A stretch of 64,000 nucleotides of DNA from CAJJDF01 sp965657945. Lineage in GTDB: Bacteria; Bacteroidota; Bacteroidia; Flavobacteriales_D; CAJJDF01. The notes beneath the pieces are model-generated. The model was given only the letters and a program-made list of their open reading frames with translations, was not told the DNA's origin and did not search any database. Location: assembly GCA_965657945.1 (NCBI GenBank), contig CBFHPW010000010.1:6021-70020 (forward strand), written 5' to 3'. This document shows positions 8,171 to 17,227 of this stretch, piece by piece (position 1 is the stretch's first letter; every line of letters starts with the position of its first letter). The position numbers and the translations under genes were made by a program.

Positions 8171-8671
8171 ATTTGAGCCAAACCTTCTGATTATTAAATA
8201 ATTAAATTTATTATCTTCAATGACCTTAATGCGACAGAATCCAACTTAACATTGAAAAAATACTTTCAAAAATAGTGTCTCAGAAATAATTTAATTCATT
8301 CAAGTCACTCAATAAGTTAGAGCTCTCCGCACTTGAGGTCACAAAAAAAAGACTTACTATGACAGTAAGTCTTTTTTTATGGAATAAATTTGGGTCTTGT
8401 AAAGACTTGATTGATTTTTCACAAAATTGATTCAAGACATAAATCTTACCATAGGAAAGCACATAAATAAGTCTCCCAAGATTGGTCATAAAATGAGTAT
8501 CATTAACACGGTGAGAATACCAAACATGAAAAATGCGAAATGAATAATAATTCATTTAGCCACGACCAATTGGTTGACGAATTAAAATTAGCCATTCAGT
8601 AATTACTTAAATACAAGTTTTCCATTCCAAAAAAAGGTAAAACAATGGAAGTCCCGAAAAACAAGTCCATT
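8171..8671. other. Intergenic stretch with an orphan terminator-like hairpin
   Basis: About 500 bases without a convincing gene. A leftward 91-codon frame at 8280-8555 has no recognisable domain, and the hairpin at 8342-8378 lies inside it, so I do not call it. The hairpin could end a small RNA on either strand. Confidence 0.5.
8342..8378. terminator. Bidirectional terminator-like hairpin
   Basis: AAAGACTTACT (8348-8358), loop ATGAC, and its perfect complement (8364-8374) are flanked by an A-run on the left and a T-run on the right, so it would work in both directions. It lies 300 bases past the end of the leftward Rel/SpoT gene and 240 bases past the lipoprotein gene, which has its own terminator. 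Confidence 0.75.
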
Positions 8672-10894
8672 TTAATAAACCCTTTCAACCGTTTTTATTC
8701 CTTCAATTTTTTCCATTTTTCTCATCAAGTCTTCTAGGTGAATAGTATCGTGTACAAGGGCTTTTAATTCACCTTTAAAGAATCCATCGTCAGAGTCAAT
8801 GTTGAGTGACTTTATGTTGATATTCAAACTACTCGTCACCAAACTAGTAAGCGAGTGAAGAATTCCCATTCCGTCAATTCCCGTAAACTCCACTCCTACC
8901 GAGAACTCCTTCAACGTTTGGCTCTTCCACTTTGCTTTCAGTACTCGGTATGCATAGTTAGACATTAATTGCACGGCATTAGGACAGCTTGTTCTGTGAA
9001 TTTTAATTCCTTCATTGATCGTAAGAAACCCAAAAACTTCATCACCTGGTATAGGCGAACAACACTTGGCAATCGTATAATCTACCTGTTTTAAACTTTC
9101 GTCTCCCAATATGATAGACTCTCCCGTTTTTCCTCCAAAGCTCGAAATTATCTCTCTTACCTCAGTTATTTTATTGTCTTTCTCCTTTTCTTTAGACTTT
9201 GATTTCTCAAATTTTAGGTTTCCACCTTTTACCACAAAGTTTTTAATTTTGGACAAGTCTATTTTCCCTTTTGATATTTGATAGTTCAAATCCAATTGCG
9301 TTTTAAACTCATATAGCTTGAGCAATTCACTCACGTTCTTATCGGTGTAATTCACTTTGAGGGCAGAAAACTTCCTTTTTAGCATTTCTTTGCCCATTTC
9401 GGCTATCTGCTTTTGTTCTTCTTTTAGCGATTGCTTTATATTAGTCCTTGCCTTGGAAGTTACCACAAATTCTAGCCAAGCCTCTTTGGGCATTTGTTTA
9501 TTCGAGGTGATAATTTCAACCTGATCTCCACTGCTCAATTCATGACTTAGCGGCACTAGTTTAAAATTAACCTTGGCACCGATGCACTTCTTTCCTATAT
9601 CTCCATGAATTTCAAACGCAAAATCTAGAGCTGTTGCATTCTTAGGAAGGGTTCTTAATTCACCATTTGGGGTAAATACATAAATTTCTTCGGCATACAA
9701 GTTCAGTTTAAAATCATCGATAAAATCTAGGGTATCAGTCTCATTATTTTCTACCAAGTCTCTTATCTTATTGATCCAAGAATCAAATTTATTCTCGAGT
9801 TTTTTCTTACTGTCTTTGTACTTCCAATGGGCAGCCATTCCTTTTTCGGCAATTTCGTCCATTCTTTCAGTTCTCACTTGTACCTCTACCCACTTTCCGG
9901 TTGGGCTCATTACTGTGGTGTGCAATGATTCATACCCATTACTTCTAGGATTGGTAATCCAATCTCTTAAACGATCGGGGTTGGGTCGGTAAAAATCAGT
10001 AATGATAGAGTACACACGCCAACAATCTGTTTTTTCATCTTCTGGCTTACTATGAAGAATAATTCTTACTGCAAATAAGTCATAAATCTCTTCAAAAGTG
10101 ACTTTCTTCTTTTTAATTTTATTGTAAATGGAGTAGACAGATTTGGGCCTTCCTTTGATTGTGTAAGCCAACCCAGTTTTGTCCAATTCTTTCTTCAATG
10201 GAGAAATAAACTGCGAAATAAATCGAGCTCTTATCTCCTGAGATTTCCTCAATTTCACAGAAATTTCGTTGTAAGCCTCAGGTTCTTTGAATTTAAGAGC
10301 TAAATCTTCTAATTCTGTTTTTACAGCATTCAGTCCTAATCTGTGGGCCAAAGGTGCATACAAAAACAATGTCTCCGAAGCAATTTTGAGTTGCTTGTCT
10401 TTTCTCATTGAATCCAAAGTTCTCATATTGTGCAACCTATCCGCGAGCTTTATGAAAATCACCCTCACATCATCAGGTAAGGTTAAAATCATCTTTCTAA
10501 AATTCTCAGCCTGGTCAGAAGTAGTTAAATCAAATGCTCCTGAAATTTTAGTCAATCCATCTATGATTCGTTTTTCTCTCCTTCCAAAAATCGTTTCAAT
10601 GTCCTCCAAAGTAACATCGGTATCTTCCACTGTATCATGCAACAGAGCACAAGCAATGGAAGTTGCTCCAAGTCCTATTTCCTCAGTACAAATTCGAGCC
10701 ACGGCAATTGGGTGAGTGATGTAAGGCTCACCAGACTTTCTCCTCATACTCTTGTGAGCATCAGCTGCATAATTAAATGCTTTTCTGATGTATGCTGTAT
10801 CTTCTGGCGTAGTTCTAAATTTTTTTGAAGCTCGAAGTAAACCTCTGTATGACTTCAAAATAATCTTTTTATCGCTTTCGGAATAATCTTTCAT
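8672..10894 (-). CDS. spoT: Bifunctional (p)ppGpp synthetase/hydrolase, RelA/SpoT family
   Basis: The product has 740 residues, full length for a long Rel protein. It makes and degrades the stringent-response alarmone from GTP and ATP. The HD hydrolase domain is complete: H47, the HD pair at 86-87 in LLHDTVED, and D152 in LADRLHNM, so hydrolysis should be active. The synthetase domain has KGRPKSVYSIY, YDLFAVRI and EVQVRTERMDEIAE, with the catalytic acidic residues present. TGS (EIYVFTPNGEL), a Cys/His region (AKCCSPIPGDEVFG ... HRTSCPN) and a C-terminal ACT domain follow in the normal order. No second RelA/SpoT gene is visible here. It is transcribed divergently from pyrD across 95 bases. Confidence 0.96.
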   Translation of the reverse strand: MKDYSESDKKIILKSYRGLLRASKKFRTTPEDTAYIRKAFNYAADAHKSMRRKSGEPYITHPIAVARICTEEIGLGATSIACALLHDTVEDTDVTLEDIETIFGRREKRIIDGLTKISGAFDLTTSDQAENFRKMILTLPDDVRVIFIKLADRLHNMRTLDSMRKDKQLKIASETLFLYAPLAHRLGLNAVKTELEDLALKFKEPEAYNEISVKLRKSQEIRARFISQFISPLKKELDKTGLAYTIKGRPKSVYSIYNKIKKKKVTFEEIYDLFAVRIILHSKPEDEKTDCWRVYSIITDFYRPNPDRLRDWITNPRSNGYESLHTTVMSPTGKWVEVQVRTERMDEIAEKGMAAHWKYKDSKKKLENKFDSWINKIRDLVENNETDTLDFIDDFKLNLYAEEIYVFTPNGELRTLPKNATALDFAFEIHGDIGKKCIGAKVNFKLVPLSHELSSGDQVEIITSNKQMPKEAWLEFVVTSKARTNIKQSLKEEQKQIAEMGKEMLKRKFSALKVNYTDKNVSELLKLYEFKTQLDLNYQISKGKIDLSKIKNFVVKGGNLKFEKSKSKEKEKDNKITEVREIISSFGGKTGESIILGDESLKQVDYTIAKCCSPIPGDEVFGFLTINEGIKIHRTSCPNAVQLMSNYAYRVLKAKWKSQTLKEFSVGVEFTGIDGMGILHSLTSLVTSSLNINIKSLNIDSDDGFFKGELKALVHDTIHLEDLMRKMEKIEGIKTVERVY

Positions 10895-10989
10895 TGTTCA
10901 TTTTTAATTCTAAGATGAATATAGGAAAGTTATTAAAAAAATTGCCCCATTCCTTGTATATTTGTGCCAAATAAACCCATAATTACAGA

Positions 10990-12027
10990 ATGTACAAACT
11001 CATTATAAGGCCCATACTTTTTCGATTTGATCCAGAAAAAATTCATCATTTTGTGTTCGATTCAATAAAAAATATTTTCAAAATTCCAGGAGCTAAATTT
11101 ATCGCTTCCAAATTACACACTTTAGAAAATCCTAAACTCAAAAAGGAACTTTTTGGGCTCACATTTAAAAACCCAGTTGGACTTGCTGCAGGTTTTGACA
11201 AGGATGCCAAATTATACAATGAATTAGCGGCCTTTGGATTTGGTTTTATCGAAATTGGTACTCTTACTCCGCTTCCACAAGAGGGTAACCCAAAAAAAAG
11301 GATGTTCCGAGTTTCTGAAGATTCAGGATTGATTAACAGAATGGGATTTAACAATGGGGGTGTATTAGATGCAGTAGAACGATTAAAAAAGAATAACTCA
11401 GGAATAATAATTGGGGGAAACATTGGTAAGAACAAAGTAACACCAAACGAAGAAGCTGTGAAGGATTATGAAATCTGTTTCAACGAATTACATCCTTATG
11501 TAGATTATTTTGTGGTGAATGTAAGCTCACCAAATACTCCTAATTTGAGAGCTTTGCAGGATAAAAAGCCACTGACTGAAATTCTATTAAAGCTAAAAGA
11601 ATTAAATACTCAAAAAGAGATACAACGTCCCATATTATTAAAAATAGCACCAGATTTAACTGATTCACAATTGGATGATATCATTGACATAGTTGCCGAT
11701 ACAAAAATTGATGGAATTATTGCCACCAATACAACCATATCTAGAGAGAATTTAGTAACTCCAGCGGAAAAAATAACCGAAATTGGAAATGGAGGACTTA
11801 GTGGAAAACCCGTAAAAGAAAGAAGTACCGAAGTAATTCGTTATCTCAGTACAAAAAGCAACAAGGCTTTTCCTATTGTAGGAGTAGGTGGAATTCATAG
11901 TGCTGAGGATGCAATTGAAAAGCTCGAAGCAGGAGCTGATTTAATACAGGTTTACACTGGATTTGTGTACGAAGGACCAAGTATGGTAAAGAAAATAAAC
12001 AAAGCCATTCTGAAAACTACAGCATAA
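10990..12027 (+). CDS. pyrD: Dihydroorotate dehydrogenase (quinone), class 2
   Basis: The product has 345 residues. It oxidises dihydroorotate to orotate with FMN and passes electrons to quinone, the fourth step of pyrimidine synthesis. The N-terminal ~45 residues are the amphipathic helical extension typical of membrane-associated class 2 enzymes. The FMN-site stretch KNPVGLAAGFDKDA is at 60-73, and NVSSPNTPNLRALQ at 177-190 carries the catalytic serine of class 2 rather than the cysteine of class 1. GLSGKP, GVGGI and the Tyr in QVYTGF complete the phosphate site. A TATATTTG box at 10957-10964 could be its -7 element, although the upstream box is poor. Confidence 0.95.
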   Translation: MYKLIIRPILFRFDPEKIHHFVFDSIKNIFKIPGAKFIASKLHTLENPKLKKELFGLTFKNPVGLAAGFDKDAKLYNELAAFGFGFIEIGTLTPLPQEGNPKKRMFRVSEDSGLINRMGFNNGGVLDAVERLKKNNSGIIIGGNIGKNKVTPNEEAVKDYEICFNELHPYVDYFVVNVSSPNTPNLRALQDKKPLTEILLKLKELNTQKEIQRPILLKIAPDLTDSQLDDIIDIVADTKIDGIIATNTTISRENLVTPAEKITEIGNGGLSGKPVKERSTEVIRYLSTKSNKAFPIVGVGGIHSAEDAIEKLEAGADLIQVYTGFVYEGPSMVKKINKAILKTTA

Positions 12028-12118
12028 ATGAATTGGTTACTCATTCAGGGTTAAGATCTTGTACATTCCGATAAGTTAATTCCTTCCTCTTTAGGTATGA
12101 ATTAGAAAACAGTAGAGT

Positions 12119-12994
12119 ATGAAAGAAAGAAAACAAATAAAACTAATTGAATGTCCGAGAGACGCCATGCAAGGCATGCATGATTTTGTTCCCACTAAAC
12201 TGAAAGCAGAGTACATCAATACCTTGTTAAAAGTTGGGTTTGACACCATAGATTTTGGAAGTTTTGTTTCGCCAAAGGCAATACCCCAATTGAAAGATAC
12301 AGCTGAAGTATTGGCACAATTGGATTTGGAAAAAACCAATTCCAAATTACTCGCTATTGTGGCCAATGAAAGAGGGGCAAAAGAGGCAGTAAATTTTGAG
12401 GAAATCAATTATTTGGGATTCCCTTTTTCGGTTTCAGAAACCTTTCAGCAACGAAATACAAACTCCAGCATTGAGCAGTCTTTATCTCGAGTAGAAGAAA
12501 TTCAAAATTTAGCCCTAACAAACAAAAAAGAAGTGGTTGTGTATTTGTCCATGGCTTTTGGAAACCCATATGGTGACAAGTGGCACGAAGATATTGTGGC
12601 CAAATGGGCAGAAAGACTGCATAATGAATTGGACATCCAAATTCTAGCCTTGTCCGATACAATTGGAGTTTCAAACAAAGAAAATATTACCACACTCTTT
12701 TCTACGCTTATTCCTGAGTTTAAAAATGTGGAATTTGGGGCACATTTGCACACTACACCCACTACTTGGCAAGAAAAAATTGAGGCAAGTGTCTCAAGTG
12801 GGTGTAGAAGATTTGATGGAGCGATAAAAGGATTTGGTGGTTGTCCAATGGCCACAGATAAATTAACAGGAAACATGCCTACGGAACAAATGGTTTCTTA
12901 TTTCGAAGAAAACAACTGGAACTCATCTGTGAACCAAGGTTTTTTCTTAGATTCGTTGACGAAATCGAATGAGATTTTTGAAACCTACCAGTGA
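12119..12994 (+). CDS. mvaB: Hydroxymethylglutaryl-CoA lyase
   Basis: The product has 291 residues. It splits HMG-CoA into acetoacetate and acetyl-CoA, the last step of leucine breakdown. It is a TIM barrel of the HMGL-like/DRE family: the RD pair is at 14-15 (ECPRDAMQG), metal-ligand histidines are H209 and H211 (GAHLHTTP), and the HMG-CoA lyase signature GFGGCPMA with the active-site Cys242 is followed by TGNMPTE. This cysteine motif separates it from isopropylmalate and citramalate synthases. It starts 91 bases after pyrD and may be cotranscribed, although the pathways are unrelated. Other leucine-degradation genes are not adjacent; the acyl-CoA dehydrogenase at 53419 could belong to the same route. 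Confidence 0.9.
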   Translation: MKERKQIKLIECPRDAMQGMHDFVPTKLKAEYINTLLKVGFDTIDFGSFVSPKAIPQLKDTAEVLAQLDLEKTNSKLLAIVANERGAKEAVNFEEINYLGFPFSVSETFQQRNTNSSIEQSLSRVEEIQNLALTNKKEVVVYLSMAFGNPYGDKWHEDIVAKWAERLHNELDIQILALSDTIGVSNKENITTLFSTLIPEFKNVEFGAHLHTTPTTWQEKIEASVSSGCRRFDGAIKGFGGCPMATDKLTGNMPTEQMVSYFEENNWNSSVNQGFFLDSLTKSNEIFETYQ

Positions 12995-13027
12995 GTAGAA
13001 AAAAATAACAAAAAACTGCGGAGATAG

Positions 13028-13058
13028 TTGGATATAATCAAAAAAAGACCTTTCTTTG
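13028..13058 (+). promoter_or_regulatory. Bacteroidota-type promoter upstream of rpmB
   Basis: TTGG at 13028-13031, a 19-base spacer, and TTTCTTTG at 13051-13058 match the Bacteroidota sigma consensus TTTG-N19-TAnnTTTG apart from one base in the -7 box. The distance of 22 bases to the rpmB start is suitable. Confidence 0.6.
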
Positions 13059-13080
13059 CAGTCTCAAAAAAATACAGAAG

Positions 13081-13323
13081 ATGTCAAAAGTTTGTCAATT
13101 AACAGGAAAAAAAGTGCAGTCGGGTAATAACGTATCTTTCTCTTTGAGAAGAACAAGAAGAAAATTTTACCCTAATTTAGTAACAAAGAAATTTCACTTA
13201 CCAAGTGAAGACAGAACGATTACTCTTAAAGTGTGTACCAGAGCTTTGAGAACAATCGACAAAAAAGGAATCGAAGCTATGATCAAAGAATCAAAAGCAA
13301 AAGGATTGTATACAGGAAATTAA
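13081..13323 (+). CDS. rpmB: 50S ribosomal protein L28 (bL28)
   Basis: The product has 80 residues, within the family range. It begins MSKVCQLTGKKVQSGNNVS and contains the basic RRTRRKFYPNL segment, both typical of L28. It lacks zinc-finger CxxC pairs, so it is the C-minus form. In many Bacteroidota rpmB precedes rpmG, DUF4295 and ftsY; here those genes are 5.3 kb away, after a block of four unrelated genes. A promoter-like pair lies upstream and a terminator directly downstream, so it is its own transcript. Confidence 0.96.
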   Translation: MSKVCQLTGKKVQSGNNVSFSLRRTRRKFYPNLVTKKFHLPSEDRTITLKVCTRALRTIDKKGIEAMIKESKAKGLYTGN

Positions 13324-13340
13324 TCCAAACTCATATTTTA

Positions 13341-13372
13341 AAAAAACTCATTGACCATTCAATGAGTTTTTT
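13341..13372. terminator. Bidirectional Rho-independent terminator
   Basis: ACTCATTGA (13346-13354) pairs perfectly with TCAATGAGT (13359-13367) around the loop CCAT, with an A-run before and a T-run after. It ends rpmB. Confidence 0.9.
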
Positions 13373-13497
13373 TTTGCCTTTTTTATAGGTTTCAAGTTTG
13401 TAGCCCAACTTCAGAGTAGATTTTTTAATACTTTTATTTTTTGAAAACTTATTATTAAATTCTTACCAACTAAGGAAATAATAAAAGAGAATACATC

Positions 13498-14841
13498 ATG
13501 CAAAAAACACTAATTCAAAACGTAACAATCGTAAATGAGGGAATCTCACAAATAAACGACTTGTTAATCTCACACGGTAAAATTGAAAAAATTGGTTCGA
13601 TTGAACCCTCGGAAAATCAAAAAATCATAGATGGAACTGGAAAATTCCTATTTCCGGGAATTATTGATGGCCAGGTTCATTTTCGCGACCCAGGATTAAC
13701 ACACAAAGGTGATTTGTACACAGAAAGTAAAGCTGCAATCGCAGGTGGAACCACCTCTTTTATAGATATGCCCAATACGGTGCCTAATATTTTGACAGTA
13801 GAAAGTTTAAATGAAAAATACGAAATTGCAGCAGAGAAATCTTTGGCTAATTTTTCGTTTTTTTTGGGAGTAAACGGAGATAATATTGAAGAAGTTGCCA
13901 AATTAGATACAACACAATTCATAGGGGTTTCTGATGACGGCTTGTATTTTACAAAAAAAGGGAATCTATTGGCAGACAACCCTGAAACCATGGAAAAGCT
14001 ATTTTCTAGTTGCAAGCAAATTATTGCGATTCACTCAGAAAAAGAAGTGATTGTGGAAGCCAACGAATTGGCTTTTAAGGAAAAATATGGTGAAGACGTT
14101 CCTGTGAAGTTTCACCCCATAATACGAAGCACAGAAGCGTGTTACGAAGCTACTGTGAGAGCTATTGAATTAGCGAACAAACACCACGCACGACTTCATA
14201 TTCTTCATTTAACAACAGCCGTAGAAACCGGCTTGTTTAGAAACGATATTCCATTAGAAAAGAAAAACATCACCACAGAGGTTTCGGTTCACCATTTATG
14301 GTTTTCTGCAGAAGATTACGAAGAAAAAGGAATGCTAATAAAATGGAATCCGGCAATAAAATCGAAGTCCGACAAAGAAGGATTAATGAAAGCCTTGTTA
14401 GATGACAGAATCGATTTGATAACAACGGACCACGCTCCTCACACTCTGGAGGAAAAACAACAAACCTACTTTAAATCCATGTCGGGTGCGCCCATGGTTC
14501 AGCATTCACTGAATTGCATGATTGAATTTTACAAGCAAGGCATCATCTCTTTAGAAAAGATAGTTGAAAAAATGTGCCACAATCCAGCAACGCTCTATAA
14601 AATGACAAATCGAGGATTCGTGAGAGAAGGCTACTATGCAGATCTTGCCTTGGTTGATCTCGATACTTCTTGGAAAGTTTCGAAGGATAACATTTTATAC
14701 AAATGTGGTTGGTCTCCACTCGAAGGAACTACTTTCCACTCTGCGGTTACGCATACTTTTGTAAACGGAAATTTAGTTTTCGAAAATGGAACTTTCCACG
14801 AAGAAATAAAAGGAAAAGCTATTGAATTCTCTACTAAATAA
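13498..14841 (+). CDS. pyrC: Dihydroorotase, Bacteroidota class
   Basis: The product has 447 residues. It cyclises carbamoyl aspartate to dihydroorotate, the third step of pyrimidine synthesis, in the cytoplasm. It is an amidohydrolase with a TIM barrel: QVHFRDPG at 59-66, HSEKE near 178, HILHLTTA, EVSVHHLWF, and the catalytic TTDHAPH. The first histidine of the usual HxH metal pair is Gln59. I recall this QVH form as usual for Bacteroidota homologues, so I do not read it as loss of function. It overlaps the next gene by 20 bases, which implies translational coupling. A second, more degenerate relative lies at 42154. Confidence 0.92.
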   Translation: MQKTLIQNVTIVNEGISQINDLLISHGKIEKIGSIEPSENQKIIDGTGKFLFPGIIDGQVHFRDPGLTHKGDLYTESKAAIAGGTTSFIDMPNTVPNILTVESLNEKYEIAAEKSLANFSFFLGVNGDNIEEVAKLDTTQFIGVSDDGLYFTKKGNLLADNPETMEKLFSSCKQIIAIHSEKEVIVEANELAFKEKYGEDVPVKFHPIIRSTEACYEATVRAIELANKHHARLHILHLTTAVETGLFRNDIPLEKKNITTEVSVHHLWFSAEDYEEKGMLIKWNPAIKSKSDKEGLMKALLDDRIDLITTDHAPHTLEEKQQTYFKSMSGAPMVQHSLNCMIEFYKQGIISLEKIVEKMCHNPATLYKMTNRGFVREGYYADLALVDLDTSWKVSKDNILYKCGWSPLEGTTFHSAVTHTFVNGNLVFENGTFHEEIKGKAIEFSTK

Positions 14842-15679
14842 CTTGTTTGCAGGTCGTGACCTAGTTATTGCGACAAAGCACAAAAAAGAAAGCATTATTG
14901 CGCCCATCTTAGAAAAAGAATTGGGTGTAACTTGCTTTGTGGCCAAAAATTTTGACTCGGATAAATTAGGTGCTTTTTCTGGCGAGATAGAACGAACGAA
15001 ATCCGCTATTGAAACCGTAAAAGAAAAATGCTTATTGGCAATGGAAGCAAATAATTGTGATTTGGGAATTGCCAGTGAGGGTTCTTTTGGCCCCCATCCC
15101 ACTCTGTTTTTTGTTCCAGCAGACGATGAATTGGTTATCTTGATAGACAAAAAAAATGAACTTGAAATAATTGCAAGAAAACTAAGCACAGAAACCAATT
15201 TTAGCCATAAAGAACTGACGAACCAGGCAGAACTCCAAGAGTTTTTGATTGAGGTGGATTTTCCGGCTCATGGTGTCCTGCTAAAAACAAATAGCACCGG
15301 AAAGTCAAGAGTTTACAAAGATTTTGAAAACACAAATCAATTGATACACATCTATAATGAACTAGTTGACAAAGCGGAACTCGTAACAGTAGAAACCGAC
15401 ATGCGTGCAATGAGAAATCCAAAGAGAATGAAGGTGATAGAACAAGCTACTCATTTGCTGATAAAACAAATAAAATCAATTTGTCCTTCGTGCGATACTC
15501 CGGGATTTTCTGTCGCAGAAATAAAAAAAGGATTGCCATGCGAATCGTGTGGATTGCCAACCAACTCTACTTTAAGTCATATTTACTGGTGCAAGTCTTG
15601 TAACTATTCGGTAGAAAAAATGCACCCAAACAAGCAGAAAACGGAAGTACCCATGTATTGCAATTATTGTAATCCTTAG
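14822..15679 (+). CDS. DUF6671 protein with C-terminal Cys-pair ribbons
   Basis: The product has 285 residues and resembles the uncharacterised DUF6671 family. Residues about 10-210 form an alpha/beta domain with a conserved-looking core (GRDLVIATKHKKE near the start, GIASEGSFGPHP, VETDMRAMRNPKRM). The last ~65 residues carry four CxxC pairs (CPSC, CESC, CKSC, CNYC), enough for two zinc ribbons. No signal peptide, so cytoplasmic. It overlaps pyrC by 20 bases, so the two are probably translated together. The motif around ASEGSFG and the metal ribbons suggest an enzyme or nucleic-acid-linked protein, but I cannot name a reaction. Confidence 0.8.
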   Translation: MNSLLNNLFAGRDLVIATKHKKESIIAPILEKELGVTCFVAKNFDSDKLGAFSGEIERTKSAIETVKEKCLLAMEANNCDLGIASEGSFGPHPTLFFVPADDELVILIDKKNELEIIARKLSTETNFSHKELTNQAELQEFLIEVDFPAHGVLLKTNSTGKSRVYKDFENTNQLIHIYNELVDKAELVTVETDMRAMRNPKRMKVIEQATHLLIKQIKSICPSCDTPGFSVAEIKKGLPCESCGLPTNSTLSHIYWCKSCNYSVEKMHPNKQKTEVPMYCNYCNP

Positions 15680-15730
15680 TTACTTGCTGTGAGTAGAAAT
15701 GAGTCTGCAAATTTTGTGTATTTTTAAACT

Positions 15731-17152
15731 ATGAAACGACTTACTTCCCATTTTTTATTCTTTTCTCTCTTGTTGATTTTGTCCCCCGATGGAAAAGCCC
15801 AAGAGCAGCCAATGAGTGTTCAGGAATCTAACATAAATCCGGAAGAAGTTGGGGTTTTTGACAACGATTTATTGCCAGCAAGTTTTCATAGAGAAAGAAG
15901 ACAAAAACTAAGAGACTTAATGCCAGATAGTTCTGTGGCCATATTTTTCTCCTCACCTATTAGAAATAGATCGAATGACGTGGATTACGAATATCACCAA
16001 GATCCAAATTTCTATTATTTAACAGGACTCAGAGAACCTCACTCTGTTGTAATCATTCACAAACATCCTGTGTTGATTAATAATGAACTAACGAATGAAG
16101 TACTGTTTGTTCAACCTCGAAATCCGAAACAAGAATTATGGCTTGGGAAGCGACTTGGAGTTGAAGGAGCAAAACAAATATTAGAATTTGGAACTGTTTT
16201 ACCGAATACTGATTTTTCCTCCACCGACTGCAAAATCAACGGAATGAATTATACGTTTTTTCCTACTGATAAAAGAGATACCCGCGATACAGAATCTAAC
16301 CATGACTTATTTGATTTGAAAAAACACTTTTTGACCCAAACTGTAAGACAAAAAGGAAGCTCAACATTAGCTCGATATATGGCTCAATTGCGAGAAATCA
16401 AGACAAATGAAGAATTAATATTGATGAGAAAAGCCATTGATATCACCTGTAAAGCTCAGCATGCATTGATGAAAAAATTAACTCCAGAAATGGCTGAGTA
16501 CCAAACAGAAGCTTTGGTTGAATTTCATTTTAAAAATGAAGGAGCCGAACACGCGGGTTTTCCATCCATTCACGGAAGTGGTGGTAATTCATGTATCCTC
16601 CATTATGTGAGTAACAGAAGAATGTTTGAAGAAAATGATTTACTGGTGAGCGATATAGGGGCAGAATATCATGGGTACACGGCAGATGTAACTCGTACCC
16701 TTCCGGTGAATGGAAAATACTCAAAAGAACAAGCCATCATTTACAATTTAGTCCTACTAGCCCAATCTATTGGTATTGACTCATGCTTGGCAGGAAATAG
16801 TTTTTGGATTGCAAGCCAAGTAGCCAACAATGTCATTGCGGATGGATTGGTTAAACTGGGAATCATAAAAAGTCCAATGGAAGTAAAAAAGTACTTTCCG
16901 CATGGAACTTCTCACTATTTAGGGTTAGATGTTCACGATGTCGGAACTTACGGAAAACTTGCTCCGGGGCAAGTCATAACGGTAGAACCTGGAATTTATA
17001 TTCCAGCAAACTCAGACTGTGATCCGAAATGGTGGAACATTGGAGTACGCATTGAAGATGATATTTTAATCACCACCGAAAAACCAATTAATCTTTCAGA
17101 TTGTGTTCCAAGAACTATACACGAAATAGAAGAGATAATGAGGAAGAAATAG
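15731..17152 (+). CDS. pepP: Secreted Xaa-Pro aminopeptidase (M24B)
   Basis: The product has 473 residues. It should remove N-terminal residues that precede proline. Residues 1-23 form a signal peptide (hydrophobic run ending KAQ), so it is periplasmic or outer-membrane facing, unlike the cytoplasmic E. coli enzyme. The creatinase-like N-domain is followed by the pita-bread domain with metal ligands in SDIGAEYHGYTADVTRTLP (two Asp), HGTSHYLGLDVHDVG (His), VEPGIY (Glu) and VRIEDD (Glu). All five ligands are present. It starts 51 bases after the DUF6671 gene and may belong to the pyrC transcript. Confidence 0.93.
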   Translation: MKRLTSHFLFFSLLLILSPDGKAQEQPMSVQESNINPEEVGVFDNDLLPASFHRERRQKLRDLMPDSSVAIFFSSPIRNRSNDVDYEYHQDPNFYYLTGLREPHSVVIIHKHPVLINNELTNEVLFVQPRNPKQELWLGKRLGVEGAKQILEFGTVLPNTDFSSTDCKINGMNYTFFPTDKRDTRDTESNHDLFDLKKHFLTQTVRQKGSSTLARYMAQLREIKTNEELILMRKAIDITCKAQHALMKKLTPEMAEYQTEALVEFHFKNEGAEHAGFPSIHGSGGNSCILHYVSNRRMFEENDLLVSDIGAEYHGYTADVTRTLPVNGKYSKEQAIIYNLVLLAQSIGIDSCLAGNSFWIASQVANNVIADGLVKLGIIKSPMEVKKYFPHGTSHYLGLDVHDVGTYGKLAPGQVITVEPGIYIPANSDCDPKWWNIGVRIEDDILITTEKPINLSDCVPRTIHEIEEIMRKK

Positions 17153-17227
17153 CCCATTTAATAATTCGTTAATATTGAGGAAACTGACCTTTTTACTTTT
17201 TTTGGTAGAATTAAAAAAAAGTAAAAA

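Noticed and set aside
8280..8555. Leftward 91-codon frame
   Set aside because: No recognisable domain, no plausible start context, and a bidirectional terminator hairpin lies inside it.
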